Shown here in pieces: positions 1 through 9,352 of a DNA stretch of 64,000 nt. How positions within the stretch are numbered: position 1 is the stretch's first letter; every line of letters begins with the position of its first letter. The notes beneath the pieces were generated by a model. The model worked only from the letters and a program-made list of their open reading frames with translations. It was not told where the DNA came from and made no database searches. Both the position numbers and the translations under genes were made by a program. The DNA lies in the NCBI GenBank assembly GCA_947469885.1, contig CANIQT010000002.1, positions 1-64,000 on the forward strand, read 5' to 3'. This DNA is from Bacteroidota bacterium. Lineage in GTDB: Bacteria; Bacteroidota; Bacteroidia; 2-12-FULL-35-15.

Positions 1-150
1 AAATCTGTTCTACATCCATTTAGCAAAAGTCGGAGTTGCTTTAACTAGTTCTGGCTGCATTCTCCTTTAGTTACAAAGAGTTGGGTGTGGAAATCATTTC
101 TTCCGAACAGTTGTGGTGATAACACCAACAACGGCTAAAATTAATCGGGA

Positions 151-423
151 TGACATCAAATATGACATGAATGACATCATCCATGTCATATTTGACATCA
201 TCCATGTCTTATTTGACATCATCCATGTCATATTTGACATCATCCATGTCATATTTGACATCATCCATGTCTTATTTGACATCATCCATGTCATATTTGA
301 CATCATCCACGTCTTATTTGACATCATCCATGACTTATTTGACATCATCCATGTCTTATTTGACATCATCCATGTCATATTTGATGTCATCCATGACTTA
401 TTTGATATCATTCGTGGCATTTT
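151..423. repeat. Tandem array A, 13 units of 21 bp
   Basis: Thirteen head-to-tail 21-bp units run without indels. The core of each is TGACAT-N5-ATGTCA, a 6-bp dyad with a CATCC spacer, followed by an AT-rich linker. The linker creates a second dyad (ATGTCA-N4-TGACAT) between neighbouring units, so the block is a continuous chain of inverted repeats. Inner units differ mainly at one position (ATGTCATATT versus ATGTCTTATT). The first unit (151-171) and the last two (382-423) are the most diverged. The array lies 137 bp upstream of the subtilase start. No spacers or cas genes are present, so it is not a CRISPR array. Confidence 0.95.
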
Positions 424-500
424 TCCTTCGTACCTTCATACCTTTTGGCACGAAGCACAACTTCCGCGCCTACAAAATACAATCGAATTACATTTTTATT

Positions 501-508
501 TACATTTG
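501..508 (+). promoter_or_regulatory. -7 promoter box TACATTTG upstream of the S8 peptidase
   Basis: TACATTTG matches the Bacteroidota sigma-A -7 consensus TAnnTTTG and sits 51 bp before the ATG at 560. I see no clear -33 TTTG at the usual spacing. Confidence 0.45.
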
Positions 509-559
509 AACAGAAATTTGCAACTGAACAAGCAGCGCATTGATTCCAAATCTTTAACT

Positions 560-2824
560 ATGAAAAAAATTCAACTACTCCTTAGCCTTTTGTGTTTTAG
601 TTTAATTACTAAAGCACAAAACACCGACTATCCAAAGCCTCAACTATCGGCTGCTACCAAACAATATTTATGGGAAATGGAAAAGCACCAAACAAATGAG
701 CAGGGAGCATTGCCCGAATATGTATATAAACATGATGCTCAAAACAATATATATGTAAGTGCATTGATAAAAGTGCAGCCTGGATTTAATGCTGCTGCAT
801 TGGCTCCTTTGGGTGTTCACATTGGTACCAAAGCTGGAAATATATGGACAGCACAAGTTCCTCTGAACAGCGTGAGAGATTTTACTCAACTCAGGGGGAT
901 AAAAAATATAGACATGGATCAGCCTTCGTATCCTGCACTGGACAGTGCAAGGAAAGCAACACGTGTGGATTCTGTTCATGGTGGTTATGGTTTGCCACAG
1001 GCTTACAGCGGTGCTAATGTGGTGGTAGGTATTGTGGATGCCGGCTTTGATTACACGCATCCTGCTTTTTTTGATACTGCCCTTACTTCGTATAGAATAA
1101 AAAGAGTTTGGGAAGAAAAAAACACAACCGGCACTGCTCCTGCGGCATTTATGTATGGTAGTGAATTTACTGATTCTGCTTCTATTTTTACAAAAGGAAA
1201 CGACATAGTAACAGGTACACACGGAACTCATGTGTCGGGTATAGCTGCTGGTTCTGGCATTGGTAGCACCAACGACAAACGGTTCAGGGGAGTGGCTTAC
1301 AGTAGTGATATTGTAATGGTGGGTATGTACCCCTCAGCTGCTTACTGGCTAAACACAGGGATGACCGATATGCTGGACGGGATAAATTATGTGTTTAATT
1401 ACGCCTCATCAGTAAGTAAACCAGCTGTTGTGAACCTGAGCTGGGGTTGCCCTTTGGGACCGCACGATGGAAGGTCGTTGTTCAGTCAGGCGTGTAATAA
1501 CCTTACGGGTGCTGGTAAAATATTTGTACTATCGGGTGGAAACAACGGAGGCAATAATATTCACCTGAGTAAAACATTTACCGCTACCGATACGTTGGTA
1601 AAAACAGTTTGTACCTTCTCAACTTATCTTACTGATAAAAGAAACTGGGTGGACATTTGGGGAGATTCTTCAAAAACATTTTGTGTGCAACTGAACTTAT
1701 ATAATGCCACTACAAAAATTGACAGTACCATGTATGTGTGTCTTGATGATACTACTCACCAGTTTAATTTAATTGGTTCCAATGGCGATACTTGTTTTGT
1801 AACACTCACCACAGTGGCTTCCGAATTTAACGACAAACCTCATACTCTTATTAATTTATACAGCCGTGTAGGTACTGATAAATTGAGCATTACCGTGAAA
1901 GCCAATGACGGACAAATAAATATGTGGCAGGGCTATGTGTTGCAAAACAGCGGATATTATGGTGCTTTTGTTACAGGCTCGCTTGCAGGGCATGTAAATG
2001 GTAACAGCCTAATGACCATCAGCGATATGGTGACCACCCAATCTGCCATTGGAGTAGCGGCTTACAACAGCAAGCCAAGTTTTACAGATATAAATGGTAC
2101 GGGATGGAGTTATACAGGTTATACCAAAGGAGCCATTTCTGCTTTCAGCAGCAAAGGTCCGACTGCCGATGGACGTTCCAAACCAAACATTGCAGGTCCG
2201 GGGTTGGCACTGGCATCTTCCATCAGTTCGTTCGATACCACTTATGCTCCGGGAGGCTCTAATTATACCGATGTGGTTTCAAATTTTGTTTCTCCCATCA
2301 ATAGTCAAACGTATGAGTATGCCATGGCAGCAGGTACTTCCATGTCGGGACCAACCGTGAGCGGAATTGTAGCGTTATTGCTGGAAGCTAATCCGGCACT
2401 TACACCGCAGGATGTGATGACTACATTGTATCAAACAGCAATAAAAGATAACTTTACAGGAGTCATCAACATGACCACTGGAAGCAATACATGGGGCTGG
2501 GGAAAAGTAAATGCCTACCGGGCAATGATTGATGTGCTTGGCATTGCAGGGGTGTATAGTTATGCAGGAGAAAATTTAGATTGCCAATTATTCCCTAATC
2601 CGGGCAATGGTTTGTTTACGGTGAGTTATAACAGCATTCAAAACCGCAATTTAAAATTAGAAGTATTTAATACCATTGGAAGTTTAATTTCTTCCGAAAA
2701 ATGGCAGGTGACTGAAGGGGTTAATTTGCATCCTTTGGATTTAACAAATATGCCTGTTGGAATTTACCTTGTGCGAGTTTCATCTCCCGATGGATTTGTA
2801 ACGATAAAGACAGTGGTCGAGTAA
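560..2824 (+). CDS. Secreted S8 (subtilisin-family) serine peptidase with T9SS sorting domain
   Basis: A 754-residue secreted protease. The reading frame is open further upstream, but that part is only the repeat array. The ATG at 560 is followed by a normal signal peptide (MKKIQLLLSLLCFSLITKAQ). The catalytic triad is visible: Asp160 in VGIVDAGFDYTHP, His221 in GTHGTHVSG and Ser594 in GTSMSGP. The wide spacing between His and Ser leaves room for an inserted beta domain, which is common in this family. The last ~80 residues, from LFPNPGNGLF, form a type A T9SS C-terminal sorting domain, so export across both membranes and surface attachment or release are expected. The next gene is another T9SS cargo but has its own promoter box. 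Confidence 0.93.
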   Translation: MKKIQLLLSLLCFSLITKAQNTDYPKPQLSAATKQYLWEMEKHQTNEQGALPEYVYKHDAQNNIYVSALIKVQPGFNAAALAPLGVHIGTKAGNIWTAQVPLNSVRDFTQLRGIKNIDMDQPSYPALDSARKATRVDSVHGGYGLPQAYSGANVVVGIVDAGFDYTHPAFFDTALTSYRIKRVWEEKNTTGTAPAAFMYGSEFTDSASIFTKGNDIVTGTHGTHVSGIAAGSGIGSTNDKRFRGVAYSSDIVMVGMYPSAAYWLNTGMTDMLDGINYVFNYASSVSKPAVVNLSWGCPLGPHDGRSLFSQACNNLTGAGKIFVLSGGNNGGNNIHLSKTFTATDTLVKTVCTFSTYLTDKRNWVDIWGDSSKTFCVQLNLYNATTKIDSTMYVCLDDTTHQFNLIGSNGDTCFVTLTTVASEFNDKPHTLINLYSRVGTDKLSITVKANDGQINMWQGYVLQNSGYYGAFVTGSLAGHVNGNSLMTISDMVTTQSAIGVAAYNSKPSFTDINGTGWSYTGYTKGAISAFSSKGPTADGRSKPNIAGPGLALASSISSFDTTYAPGGSNYTDVVSNFVSPINSQTYEYAMAAGTSMSGPTVSGIVALLLEANPALTPQDVMTTLYQTAIKDNFTGVINMTTGSNTWGWGKVNAYRAMIDVLGIAGVYSYAGENLDCQLFPNPGNGLFTVSYNSIQNRNLKLEVFNTIGSLISSEKWQVTEGVNLHPLDLTNMPVGIYLVRVSSPDGFVTIKTVVE

Positions 2825-2856
2825 AGAAACAGACCAAGCAGAAAATAGTTGTTGGA

Positions 2857-2884
2857 CATTAGTCATTAGTCATTGGTACATTCG
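2857..2884. repeat. Heptamer run (CATTAGT-like, 7-bp period)
   Basis: Four consecutive 7-bp steps of the CATTAGT/CATTGGT type lie just after the subtilase stop codon. Similar words recur after the LTA-synthase-like gene and around folD. Confidence 0.7.
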
Positions 2885-2981
2885 GCAATGGTGAAAAACT
2901 AACCATCAACTATTTCACCTCTCTTTTAATAACTTCCATCGAAATTGTATGAAACCACTCGATATAAAGTGGCTAATTTTA

Positions 2982-2989
2982 TACTTTTG
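2982..2989 (+). promoter_or_regulatory. -7 promoter box TACTTTTG upstream of the Ig-repeat protein
   Basis: TACTTTTG fits TAnnTTTG and lies 34 bp before the ATG at 3024. It also argues against the in-frame ATG at 2949, which would lie upstream of the promoter. No clear -33 element is visible. Confidence 0.5.
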
Positions 2990-3023
2990 CGCATCTCTAA
3001 AAAAAATAAAAAAAGCAATAAGA

Positions 3024-6000
3024 ATGAAAAAAGCACTACTAGTTATTACCTGTATTTTGTTAATGAGCAACGGATTTGCTCAGAAAAAAAACCATGACAA
3101 TGAGGTTACAGTAATCAAATGTATTGATTTTCATGTAACCCGTCCGCTCCAGGACCTGGTAAAAGAATTTCCGGTGGATGAAAGCAAACTTAAAAAAGGT
3201 GAGTCGGAAGACCGTTTCAATCGTCATCCGCAGAAATTCCGCAAGACGGAAGAAAAAGACGGACCTGCTTATGGCAACGACCCTGCAAGTATTCAGCGTG
3301 AAATGGGTACTACTCCCGGAAGAGCTCCTATAGCCAACTGGGCAGGTCAAACAGCATCTGGTTTCCGTCCGTTCGATCCTTCGGGAGCAGTAAGTACCAC
3401 CAATTATATACAGATGATTAATTCCACCACCTTTAAGGTATATAACAAAACCACCGGGGCTGTAACATTAACTGCTACCTTTGGAACACTATGGGCACCG
3501 GCAACACCTAATGACGGAGACCCGATTGTGCTTTATGATAAAGCAGCTGACCGCTGGTTTTTATCGCAGTTCGGGCAAACCGGTAATAAAATGTATATTG
3601 CCATTTCGGCTACCAACGACCCGTTAGGTTCTTGGTACACTTACACCTATACTTCTCCGCAATTTCCGGATTATTTAAAATTTTCAGTATGGCAGGATGG
3701 TTATTATATGACCTCTAATCAAACGCAGCGTGTATTTGCATTTGAACGTACTGCTATGTTAGCAGGAAGTGCAGGAGCTCGTGCATTATCTGTTACATTT
3801 TCGCCACCACAGGGAACAGGATTTTTTGTTCCGCTGCCGGGCGATGCTTCTGATGGAACATTACCACCAACAGGTACTCCTTGTCCTATTTTCTCTTATT
3901 CAGATAATGGCTGGGGTGCCGGATTTTCGGATGCAATAAATATTTACCAGATGGCAGTAAACTGGGTGCCCACAACACCTACCGGAACCATTACTTTGGC
4001 AGCAAACGTACCAACAGCTGCTTTCAACGGACAATACAATGCAAGTTGGAACGATGTATCTCAACCGGGAACAACCCAAAAGTTAGATGGAATTGGTGGT
4101 TGTTTAATGTTTAGAGCACAATGGAAACCGTGGAATACAGGAGGATATAATACCGTTGTTTTAAGCTGGGGAGTTTACGTCAGTGCCACACAGCGAAGCA
4201 TCAAATGGTGCGAATTACGTCAGAACCAAACCACCCACGCATGGACGATGTACCAGGAGGGAATATATTCACCTACTAATGATTACAGATGGATGAGCAG
4301 TATAACGATGGACAATAACGGTGGAATTGCAATGGCCTACTTAAAATCCAATGCTACGAATATCTATCCTAGTTTATGTTATACAGGGCGTATGTCCTGC
4401 GACCCGCTTGGAACAATGCCAATTACAGAGATAGTTGCAAAAGCAGGTACCGGTTCACAAACCGGTGTAAACCGTGATGGAGATTATGCACAAACGGTGC
4501 TTGACCCTGATGGCATTACGTTTTGGCATACAGGAGAATACATGGGAACGGGAGGTAATGCCGGTACACAGATATTTTCATTTCAATTGCCTACCTGCGG
4601 CAACACAGCATCAGTTGTAATTTCAGAAACTACCGGAACCAATCCTGAATGTGCTGGAGCATTAGCTACCTTTACAGCTGTGCCTACCAATGGTGGTAGT
4701 TTACCTGTATATCAATGGCAGGTGAATGGAGCAAACGTAGGTACTAATAGTCCTACCTATACCACCACTACTTTAACCAACGGACAGATTGTAACCTGTA
4801 TCATGACATCCAATTTAGCGGGAGTATTAGGAAGTCCTGCTACATCAAATGCAATTACCATGGTAGTTAATCCAATAGTAACGCCAACAGTTGCTATTGC
4901 TTTAACAACAGGAACAAATCCTCAATGTGCGGGTGCATCGGTTACATTTACTGCAACTCCCACCAATGGAGGAACCACACCAGCCTATCAATGGCAGGTG
5001 AATGGGGTGAATGCAGGAACAAACGCAGCAACATTTACAACTACTACTTTAACAACAGGACAAATAGTAACCTGCATTATGACATCAAATGCACCATGTG
5101 CAACGGTTACAACAGCCACATCTAATTCTATAACCATGACAGTGAACCCAAGTGTGGTGCCATCGGTTGTGATTGCAATAACATCAGGAACTAACCCAAC
5201 CTGTACGGGTGCATCGGTAACTTTTACCGCAACTCCCACCAACGGTGGAACACCATCGTATCAATGGAAAGTGAACGGAGTGAATACAGGAACGAATAGT
5301 GCAACCTTTACTACAACTACATTAACAAACGGACAAATTGTAACGTGTGTGATGACTTCTACTGCAGTTTGTGCAGTACCAGCAACTGCAACCTCGAATA
5401 CAATAACCATGACGGTTACGGCAAGTGTTGCACCAACAGTGGCAATTGCATTGACAACAGGAAGTAACCCAATGTGTGTGGGTGCATCAGCCACCTTTAC
5501 GGCAACTCCGACCAATGGAGGTACTATACCTGCTTATCAATGGAAAGTAAATGGTGTGAATGCAGGAACCAACAGCCCGACCTTTACTACCAGTACATTG
5601 ACCAACGGACAAATAGTTACGTGTGTAATGACTTCGAACCTTGCCTGTGCCAATCCGGTTACTGCTACATCGAATGCTATAACAATAGTGGTGGCTGCAA
5701 GCTTTACTCCATCAGTTTCCATTGCATTGACGGCAGGTACTAATCCAATATGTTCTGGAATAGCTGCTACCTTTACTGCAACACCAACCAATGGTGGAAC
5801 GCCAAGCTATCAATGGCTGGTGAATGGGGTGAATGCAGGAACCAACAGTGCAACATTTACTACAACAACATTAACAAACGGACAAATTGTAACCTGTGTA
5901 ATGACCAGCAGTTTGAGTTGTGCCAATCCTTTAACTGCCACATCCAATGCAATAACAATGACGGTGAATCCGAGTGTTACTCCAACCATCACCATTGCAA

Positions 6001-8723
6001 TTACTAACGGAACCAACCCGAAATGTACAGGTGCTTCCACTACCTACACTGCAACCATTACCAACGGAGGAACAGCAACCTATCAATGGAAACGGAATGG
6101 GGCGAATGTGGGTACAAACAGTGCCGTATATACAACCACCAACAACACCAACAATGCAGTTATTACCTGCATCCTTACATCAACTGCGCCTTGTGCAAGT
6201 CCAAATCCAGTTACATCTAATTCAATAACTATGGTGGTTGCAAACACACTTGTTCCATCTGTTACCATTGCACAAACAGCAGGTACTAACCCTGAATGTG
6301 CAGGAGCATCAGCTACTTTTACAGCTACTCCTACAAACGGAGGAATGACACCAACTTACCAATGGAAAGTGAATGGTGTGAATGCAGGAACCAACAGTCC
6401 TACATTTACAACCACTACCTTGACCAACGGGCAAATAGTTACCTGTGTTATTACTTCTAGTTTAACATGTGCTAACCCTACAACCGCTACATCCAACGGT
6501 ATAACCATGGTTATTAATGCTAGTCTTACACCAGCAGTTGCCATTGCATTGACATCAGGAACAAATCCTGAATGTGCTGGTGCTTCAGCTACATTTACGG
6601 CTACTGCTACCAATGGGGGAACACCAACCTATCAATGGCAGGTGAACGGTGTGAATGCAGGAACTAATAGTTCAACATTTACAACAACAACATTGACCAA
6701 CGGACAAATTGTAACTTGTATCATGACATCGAGCATCACTTGCGCTACCAATCCAACTGCTACATCCAATGCAATAACAATGGTAGTTTCCACAAGTGTT
6801 ACCCCGGCAGTTGCCATTGCTTTGACCACAGGAACCAATCCAATGTGTGCCGGTGCATCTGCTACATTTACGGCTACTGCTGCCAACGGTGGTACCACAC
6901 CTGCCTTTCAATGGTTGGTGAATGGAGCAAATGCAGGCACTAACAGTGCAACATTTACTACAACCACATTGACCAACGGACAAATTGTAACCTGTGTGAT
7001 GACCACCAGCGCTGCCTGTCCAAGTTCGGCAACAGCTACCTCAAATGCAATAACCATGGTGGTGAATCCATCTCCTGCTGCTCCTGTGGCTGGCAGTAAC
7101 TCTGCTATTTGCCAAGGTGCTACTTTACTATTAAATACTGCAACAGTTGCCAATGCTACTTATGCCTGGAGTGGTCCGTTAGGATTCACATCCAACCTGC
7201 AAAACCCTAATTTGCCAAACGCAACAACAGGTATGGCAGGAACATATTCATTATTCGAAACTGTTGCGGGTTGTACTTCTCCTTTAGGTGCTGTTATTGT
7301 GGTGATAAATCCTATTCCTGCAATTACTAACTCCACTTTTACTCAAAGTATTTGTTCTGGAGGCACTGCTATTATTGTTCCAACATCATCCGTAGCTAAT
7401 TCCACGTTTGCATGGAATGCTTCTACATCGGGCAGTATTACTGGTTTTGCCGCAAGCGGAACAGGAAACATTTCGGATGTTTTGATTAATACAGGAGCTA
7501 GCTCAGGAACTGTTATTTACATCATTACCCCTACTGGTCCTGTAAGTACGCTTTGTCAAGGGGCACCTACTACTTTTACGGTTACTGTAAATCCATTGCC
7601 AACGGTGAGTGTTTCGGCTAATCCTTCTACTTTCTGTTCAGGACAAACTACTACCCTTACTGCAAGTGGTGCAACAACTTATACCTGGAGTGCAGGAGCA
7701 ACCTCAACAGGGGTAACTACTGCTACGGCAAGCCCTGCAGCTACCACCACCTATACCGTAACCGGTACTGATGCTGGCTGTAGCAACACTGCAACTAGTA
7801 CTGTTACTGTTACTGCTGCCCCACCGGTGGTGGTTAATTCTACTTCTATTTGCGAAGGACAAACAGTGGTACTCATTGCAAATGGTGCTACCACATACAC
7901 CTGGAGTGCCGGAGCAACACCAACAGGAGTAAATACGGCAACAGTTAATCCCACTTTAACTACCACTTACACTGTTACCGGTACATCAGGAGGATGCTCC
8001 GCAACAGCGGTTTCAACCATTACAGTTACTCCTTTGCCAATTATTAATGTAAACTCTGCTTCTATTTGCGAAGGTCAAACAGCTACATTGGTGGCAAATG
8101 GAGGCACTACTTATTTCTGGTCAACCGGTGCTACGTCAACCGGAGTAAACACTGCAACTGCAAGTCCTCTGGTTACTACCAGCTACACTGTTTCGGGAAC
8201 CACGGCAGGCTGCACAGGCTCGGCAGTTTCAACGGTTACTGTTACAGCCATTCCTCCTACACCAACCATTACTCAAAACGGAAACACCCTTACTTCAAGC
8301 TCTGCCACCGGCAACCAATGGTACCTGAATGGTTTAGTGATAAGCGGTGCCACAGGGCAAACTTATACTGCCACTCAGAGTGGAAATTATTCGGTAATTG
8401 TTTCTGATAATGGCTGTTATTCTTTGTCTTCGGCTGATGTGCCGGTAGTGGTAACAGGTATTGAAGAAGCTACGCTTGCATCTTTCATTGATATTTACCC
8501 GAATCCGAATCATGGAATTTTTACTGTTTCGAGTACAAAGTATAAAGTACAAAGTATTAAGATTGTAGATGTGCTTGGGCAGGAAATCAGAAATTACGAA
8601 TTAGGAATTAGGAATGAAAAAAGTACAACAATAGATTTGAGCATACAAGCAAGCGGTATTTATTTTGTAGAAATAATAACAAACAGTGGTTTGGTGGTGA
8701 AGAAAGTGAATGTGATAAAATAA
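3024..8723 (+). CDS. Giant secreted Ig-like repeat protein with T9SS sorting domain
   Basis: A 1,899-residue surface or secreted protein of adhesin-like build. I start it at 3024 (MKKALLVITC..., signal peptide ending at GFAQ), not at the ATG 75 bp upstream. Residues ~22-528 form a unique N-terminal domain rich in aromatic residues and Gly (possibly propeller-like, unassigned). Residues ~529-1350 are nine Ig-like modules of ~91 residues, each with the pattern GTNPxCxGAxxTFTA, YQWxVNGxNxGTN, TLTNGQIVTC and TSNxIT. One to two diverged Ig modules follow, then three shorter ~74-residue modules (xxCxGQTxTLxA ... YTVTGT), another Ig-like unit, and a T9SS sorting domain from ~1823 (IYPNPNHGIF). The two Cys per long module could form the Ig disulphide. 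Ligand unknown. Confidence 0.9.
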   Translation: MKKALLVITCILLMSNGFAQKKNHDNEVTVIKCIDFHVTRPLQDLVKEFPVDESKLKKGESEDRFNRHPQKFRKTEEKDGPAYGNDPASIQREMGTTPGRAPIANWAGQTASGFRPFDPSGAVSTTNYIQMINSTTFKVYNKTTGAVTLTATFGTLWAPATPNDGDPIVLYDKAADRWFLSQFGQTGNKMYIAISATNDPLGSWYTYTYTSPQFPDYLKFSVWQDGYYMTSNQTQRVFAFERTAMLAGSAGARALSVTFSPPQGTGFFVPLPGDASDGTLPPTGTPCPIFSYSDNGWGAGFSDAINIYQMAVNWVPTTPTGTITLAANVPTAAFNGQYNASWNDVSQPGTTQKLDGIGGCLMFRAQWKPWNTGGYNTVVLSWGVYVSATQRSIKWCELRQNQTTHAWTMYQEGIYSPTNDYRWMSSITMDNNGGIAMAYLKSNATNIYPSLCYTGRMSCDPLGTMPITEIVAKAGTGSQTGVNRDGDYAQTVLDPDGITFWHTGEYMGTGGNAGTQIFSFQLPTCGNTASVVISETTGTNPECAGALATFTAVPTNGGSLPVYQWQVNGANVGTNSPTYTTTTLTNGQIVTCIMTSNLAGVLGSPATSNAITMVVNPIVTPTVAIALTTGTNPQCAGASVTFTATPTNGGTTPAYQWQVNGVNAGTNAATFTTTTLTTGQIVTCIMTSNAPCATVTTATSNSITMTVNPSVVPSVVIAITSGTNPTCTGASVTFTATPTNGGTPSYQWKVNGVNTGTNSATFTTTTLTNGQIVTCVMTSTAVCAVPATATSNTITMTVTASVAPTVAIALTTGSNPMCVGASATFTATPTNGGTIPAYQWKVNGVNAGTNSPTFTTSTLTNGQIVTCVMTSNLACANPVTATSNAITIVVAASFTPSVSIALTAGTNPICSGIAATFTATPTNGGTPSYQWLVNGVNAGTNSATFTTTTLTNGQIVTCVMTSSLSCANPLTATSNAITMTVNPSVTPTITIAITNGTNPKCTGASTTYTATITNGGTATYQWKRNGANVGTNSAVYTTTNNTNNAVITCILTSTAPCASPNPVTSNSITMVVANTLVPSVTIAQTAGTNPECAGASATFTATPTNGGMTPTYQWKVNGVNAGTNSPTFTTTTLTNGQIVTCVITSSLTCANPTTATSNGITMVINASLTPAVAIALTSGTNPECAGASATFTATATNGGTPTYQWQVNGVNAGTNSSTFTTTTLTNGQIVTCIMTSSITCATNPTATSNAITMVVSTSVTPAVAIALTTGTNPMCAGASATFTATAANGGTTPAFQWLVNGANAGTNSATFTTTTLTNGQIVTCVMTTSAACPSSATATSNAITMVVNPSPAAPVAGSNSAICQGATLLLNTATVANATYAWSGPLGFTSNLQNPNLPNATTGMAGTYSLFETVAGCTSPLGAVIVVINPIPAITNSTFTQSICSGGTAIIVPTSSVANSTFAWNASTSGSITGFAASGTGNISDVLINTGASSGTVIYIITPTGPVSTLCQGAPTTFTVTVNPLPTVSVSANPSTFCSGQTTTLTASGATTYTWSAGATSTGVTTATASPAATTTYTVTGTDAGCSNTATSTVTVTAAPPVVVNSTSICEGQTVVLIANGATTYTWSAGATPTGVNTATVNPTLTTTYTVTGTSGGCSATAVSTITVTPLPIINVNSASICEGQTATLVANGGTTYFWSTGATSTGVNTATASPLVTTSYTVSGTTAGCTGSAVSTVTVTAIPPTPTITQNGNTLTSSSATGNQWYLNGLVISGATGQTYTATQSGNYSVIVSDNGCYSLSSADVPVVVTGIEEATLASFIDIYPNPNHGIFTVSSTKYKVQSIKIVDVLGQEIRNYELGIRNEKSTTIDLSIQASGIYFVEIITNSGLVVKKVNVIK
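4610..7075 (+). repeat. Coding tandem repeat: nine ~273-bp Ig modules
   Basis: Nine near-identical modules of 267-276 bp sit inside the giant surface protein. Their similarity at nucleotide level (for example the recurring ACCAACGGACAAATTGTAAC stretch) suggests recent amplification or gene conversion. The same regularity produces a ladder of antisense open frames spaced 273 bp apart, which are artefacts. Confidence 0.9.
8533..8621 (+). repeat. Heptamer runs inside the T9SS sorting domain coding sequence
   Basis: Two 7-bp-period runs lie within the sorting-domain codons of the Ig-repeat protein. The first (8533-8561) steps as GTACAAA/GTATAAA. The second (8589-8621) steps as GAATTAG. Because 3 x 7 = 21 they can extend in frame, giving the peptide words TKYKVQS and NYELGIRNE. 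Intergenic gaps of this genome carry the same words. Confidence 0.75.
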
Positions 8724-8763
8724 GCCTCACCCCTTAATCCCCTCTCCAAAGGAGAGGGGGAGT
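8724..8763. repeat. GC-rich dispersed palindrome, copy 1
   Basis: The stem is CCCCTCTCC (8739-8747) / GGAGAGGGG (8751-8759) with an AAA loop, preceded by CCTCACCCC. It is one of three related elements in the window (others near 22516 and 23264). The position right after a stop codon would let it act as a transcript-end hairpin, although no U-run follows. Confidence 0.7.
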
Positions 8764-8805
8764 AACTTAAAAACTATTACTAAAAAAAATATAAATAAAA
8801 CAAAA

Positions 8806-9030
8806 ATGGAAAACTTCTCTGACCTTGGATTTTTGAAAACGCTATCTTGGCTGATTCCTGTAATTGTTATTCTTTCTATCTGGGAAGCCATCTGGAAAAT
8901 AATTGCACTTTGGAAATCTGCCCGAAACGACCATTTGGCATGGTTCATCTGCATTGCTATTATTAATACTGTTGGTATTTTGCCTATTGTGTATATAATT
9001 AAATACAGGAAGAAGAAGGAGGTTAGTTAG
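8806..9030 (+). CDS. DUF5652 family small membrane protein
   Basis: A 74-residue protein with two predicted transmembrane helices. The first spans roughly residues 14-36 and carries the pattern IWEAIWKIIALWKSARN; the second spans ~46-65 and carries AWFICIAIINTVGILPIVYI. Both words are the recognised core of DUF5652, a family of unknown function; the call rests on that match. The C-terminus is Lys-rich (YRKKKE), consistent with positive-inside topology. A terminator follows 32 bp after the stop, so the gene is likely monocistronic. Confidence 0.8.
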   Translation: MENFSDLGFLKTLSWLIPVIVILSIWEAIWKIIALWKSARNDHLAWFICIAIINTVGILPIVYIIKYRKKKEVS

Positions 9031-9061
9031 TTTATTGGGCTTTTGTCATTGGGCATTCGTA

Positions 9062-9098
9062 AAATCCCTCTCTGTTAGTTCGGAGGGGGATTTTTTTT
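9062..9098 (+). terminator. Rho-independent terminator after the DUF5652 gene
   Basis: AATCCC-T-CTC pairs with GAG-G-GGGATT around a ~10-nt loop, followed by an eight-T run. Confidence 0.8.
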
Positions 9099-9144
9099 GT
9101 TTGGGATAGTTTATTTGTAGTTGGCGTATCACAAATTTTTCCGT

Positions 9145-9322
9145 TAGGTGTTTTACACGAATTTCCTCCTTTCCGAACTTTTGGAATAGGTGTTGTACAC
9201 GTATTTCCCCCATTCCTAACTTTCGGAATAGGTGTTTTACACAAATTTCCCCCATTCATAACTTTCGGAATAGGTGTTTTACACATTTTTTCCCCATTCC
9301 TAACTTTCGGAATAGGTGTTTG
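9145..9322. repeat. Tandem array B, 4 full units of 42 bp plus a partial
   Basis: Four full 42-bp units (9145-9186, 9187-9228, 9229-9270, 9271-9312) and a 10-bp partial follow without indels. Each unit holds two dyads about 21 bp apart: GTGT-TTT-ACAC and TTCC-N8-GGAA. The array lies in the convergent gap between the DUF5652 gene and a minus-strand membrane protein gene. Open frames through it encode only a 14-residue repeat (PIPKVRNGGN-like on the minus strand) and I do not regard them as genes. Confidence 0.9.
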
Positions 9323-9352
9323 GTGCCTTTTCTGATTTTTCTCTATCAAACC

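Larger units (their letters stand above)
1..559. other. Intergenic region at window start holding array A
   Basis: I find no convincing gene here. Several frames stay open across 113-560, but only because the 21-bp repeat unit is divisible by three, so the predicted peptides are pure heptapeptide repeats. The useful content is the tandem array at 151-423 and a -7 type promoter box at 501-508, shortly before the first real start codon at 560. Confidence 0.7.

Noticed and set aside
94..420. Minus-strand frame of 108 codons encoding a WMMSNKT-type heptapeptide repeat
   Set aside because: Translation of array A only, again caused by a unit length divisible by three.
668..1231. Minus-strand frame of 187 codons inside the S8 peptidase gene
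   Set aside because: Antisense shadow of a clearly coding region with intact catalytic motifs; Cys/His-rich random composition.
4988..7153. A ladder of minus-strand open frames of about 84 codons spaced 273 bp apart
   Set aside because: They are the antisense reading of the repeated Ig modules of the giant surface protein. Same spacing as the modules, no start signals, hydrophobic low-complexity peptides.
9032..9349. Minus-strand frame of 105 codons with PIPKVRNGGN repeats
   Set aside because: Encoded by array B and part of a terminator; no upstream signal and no family match.
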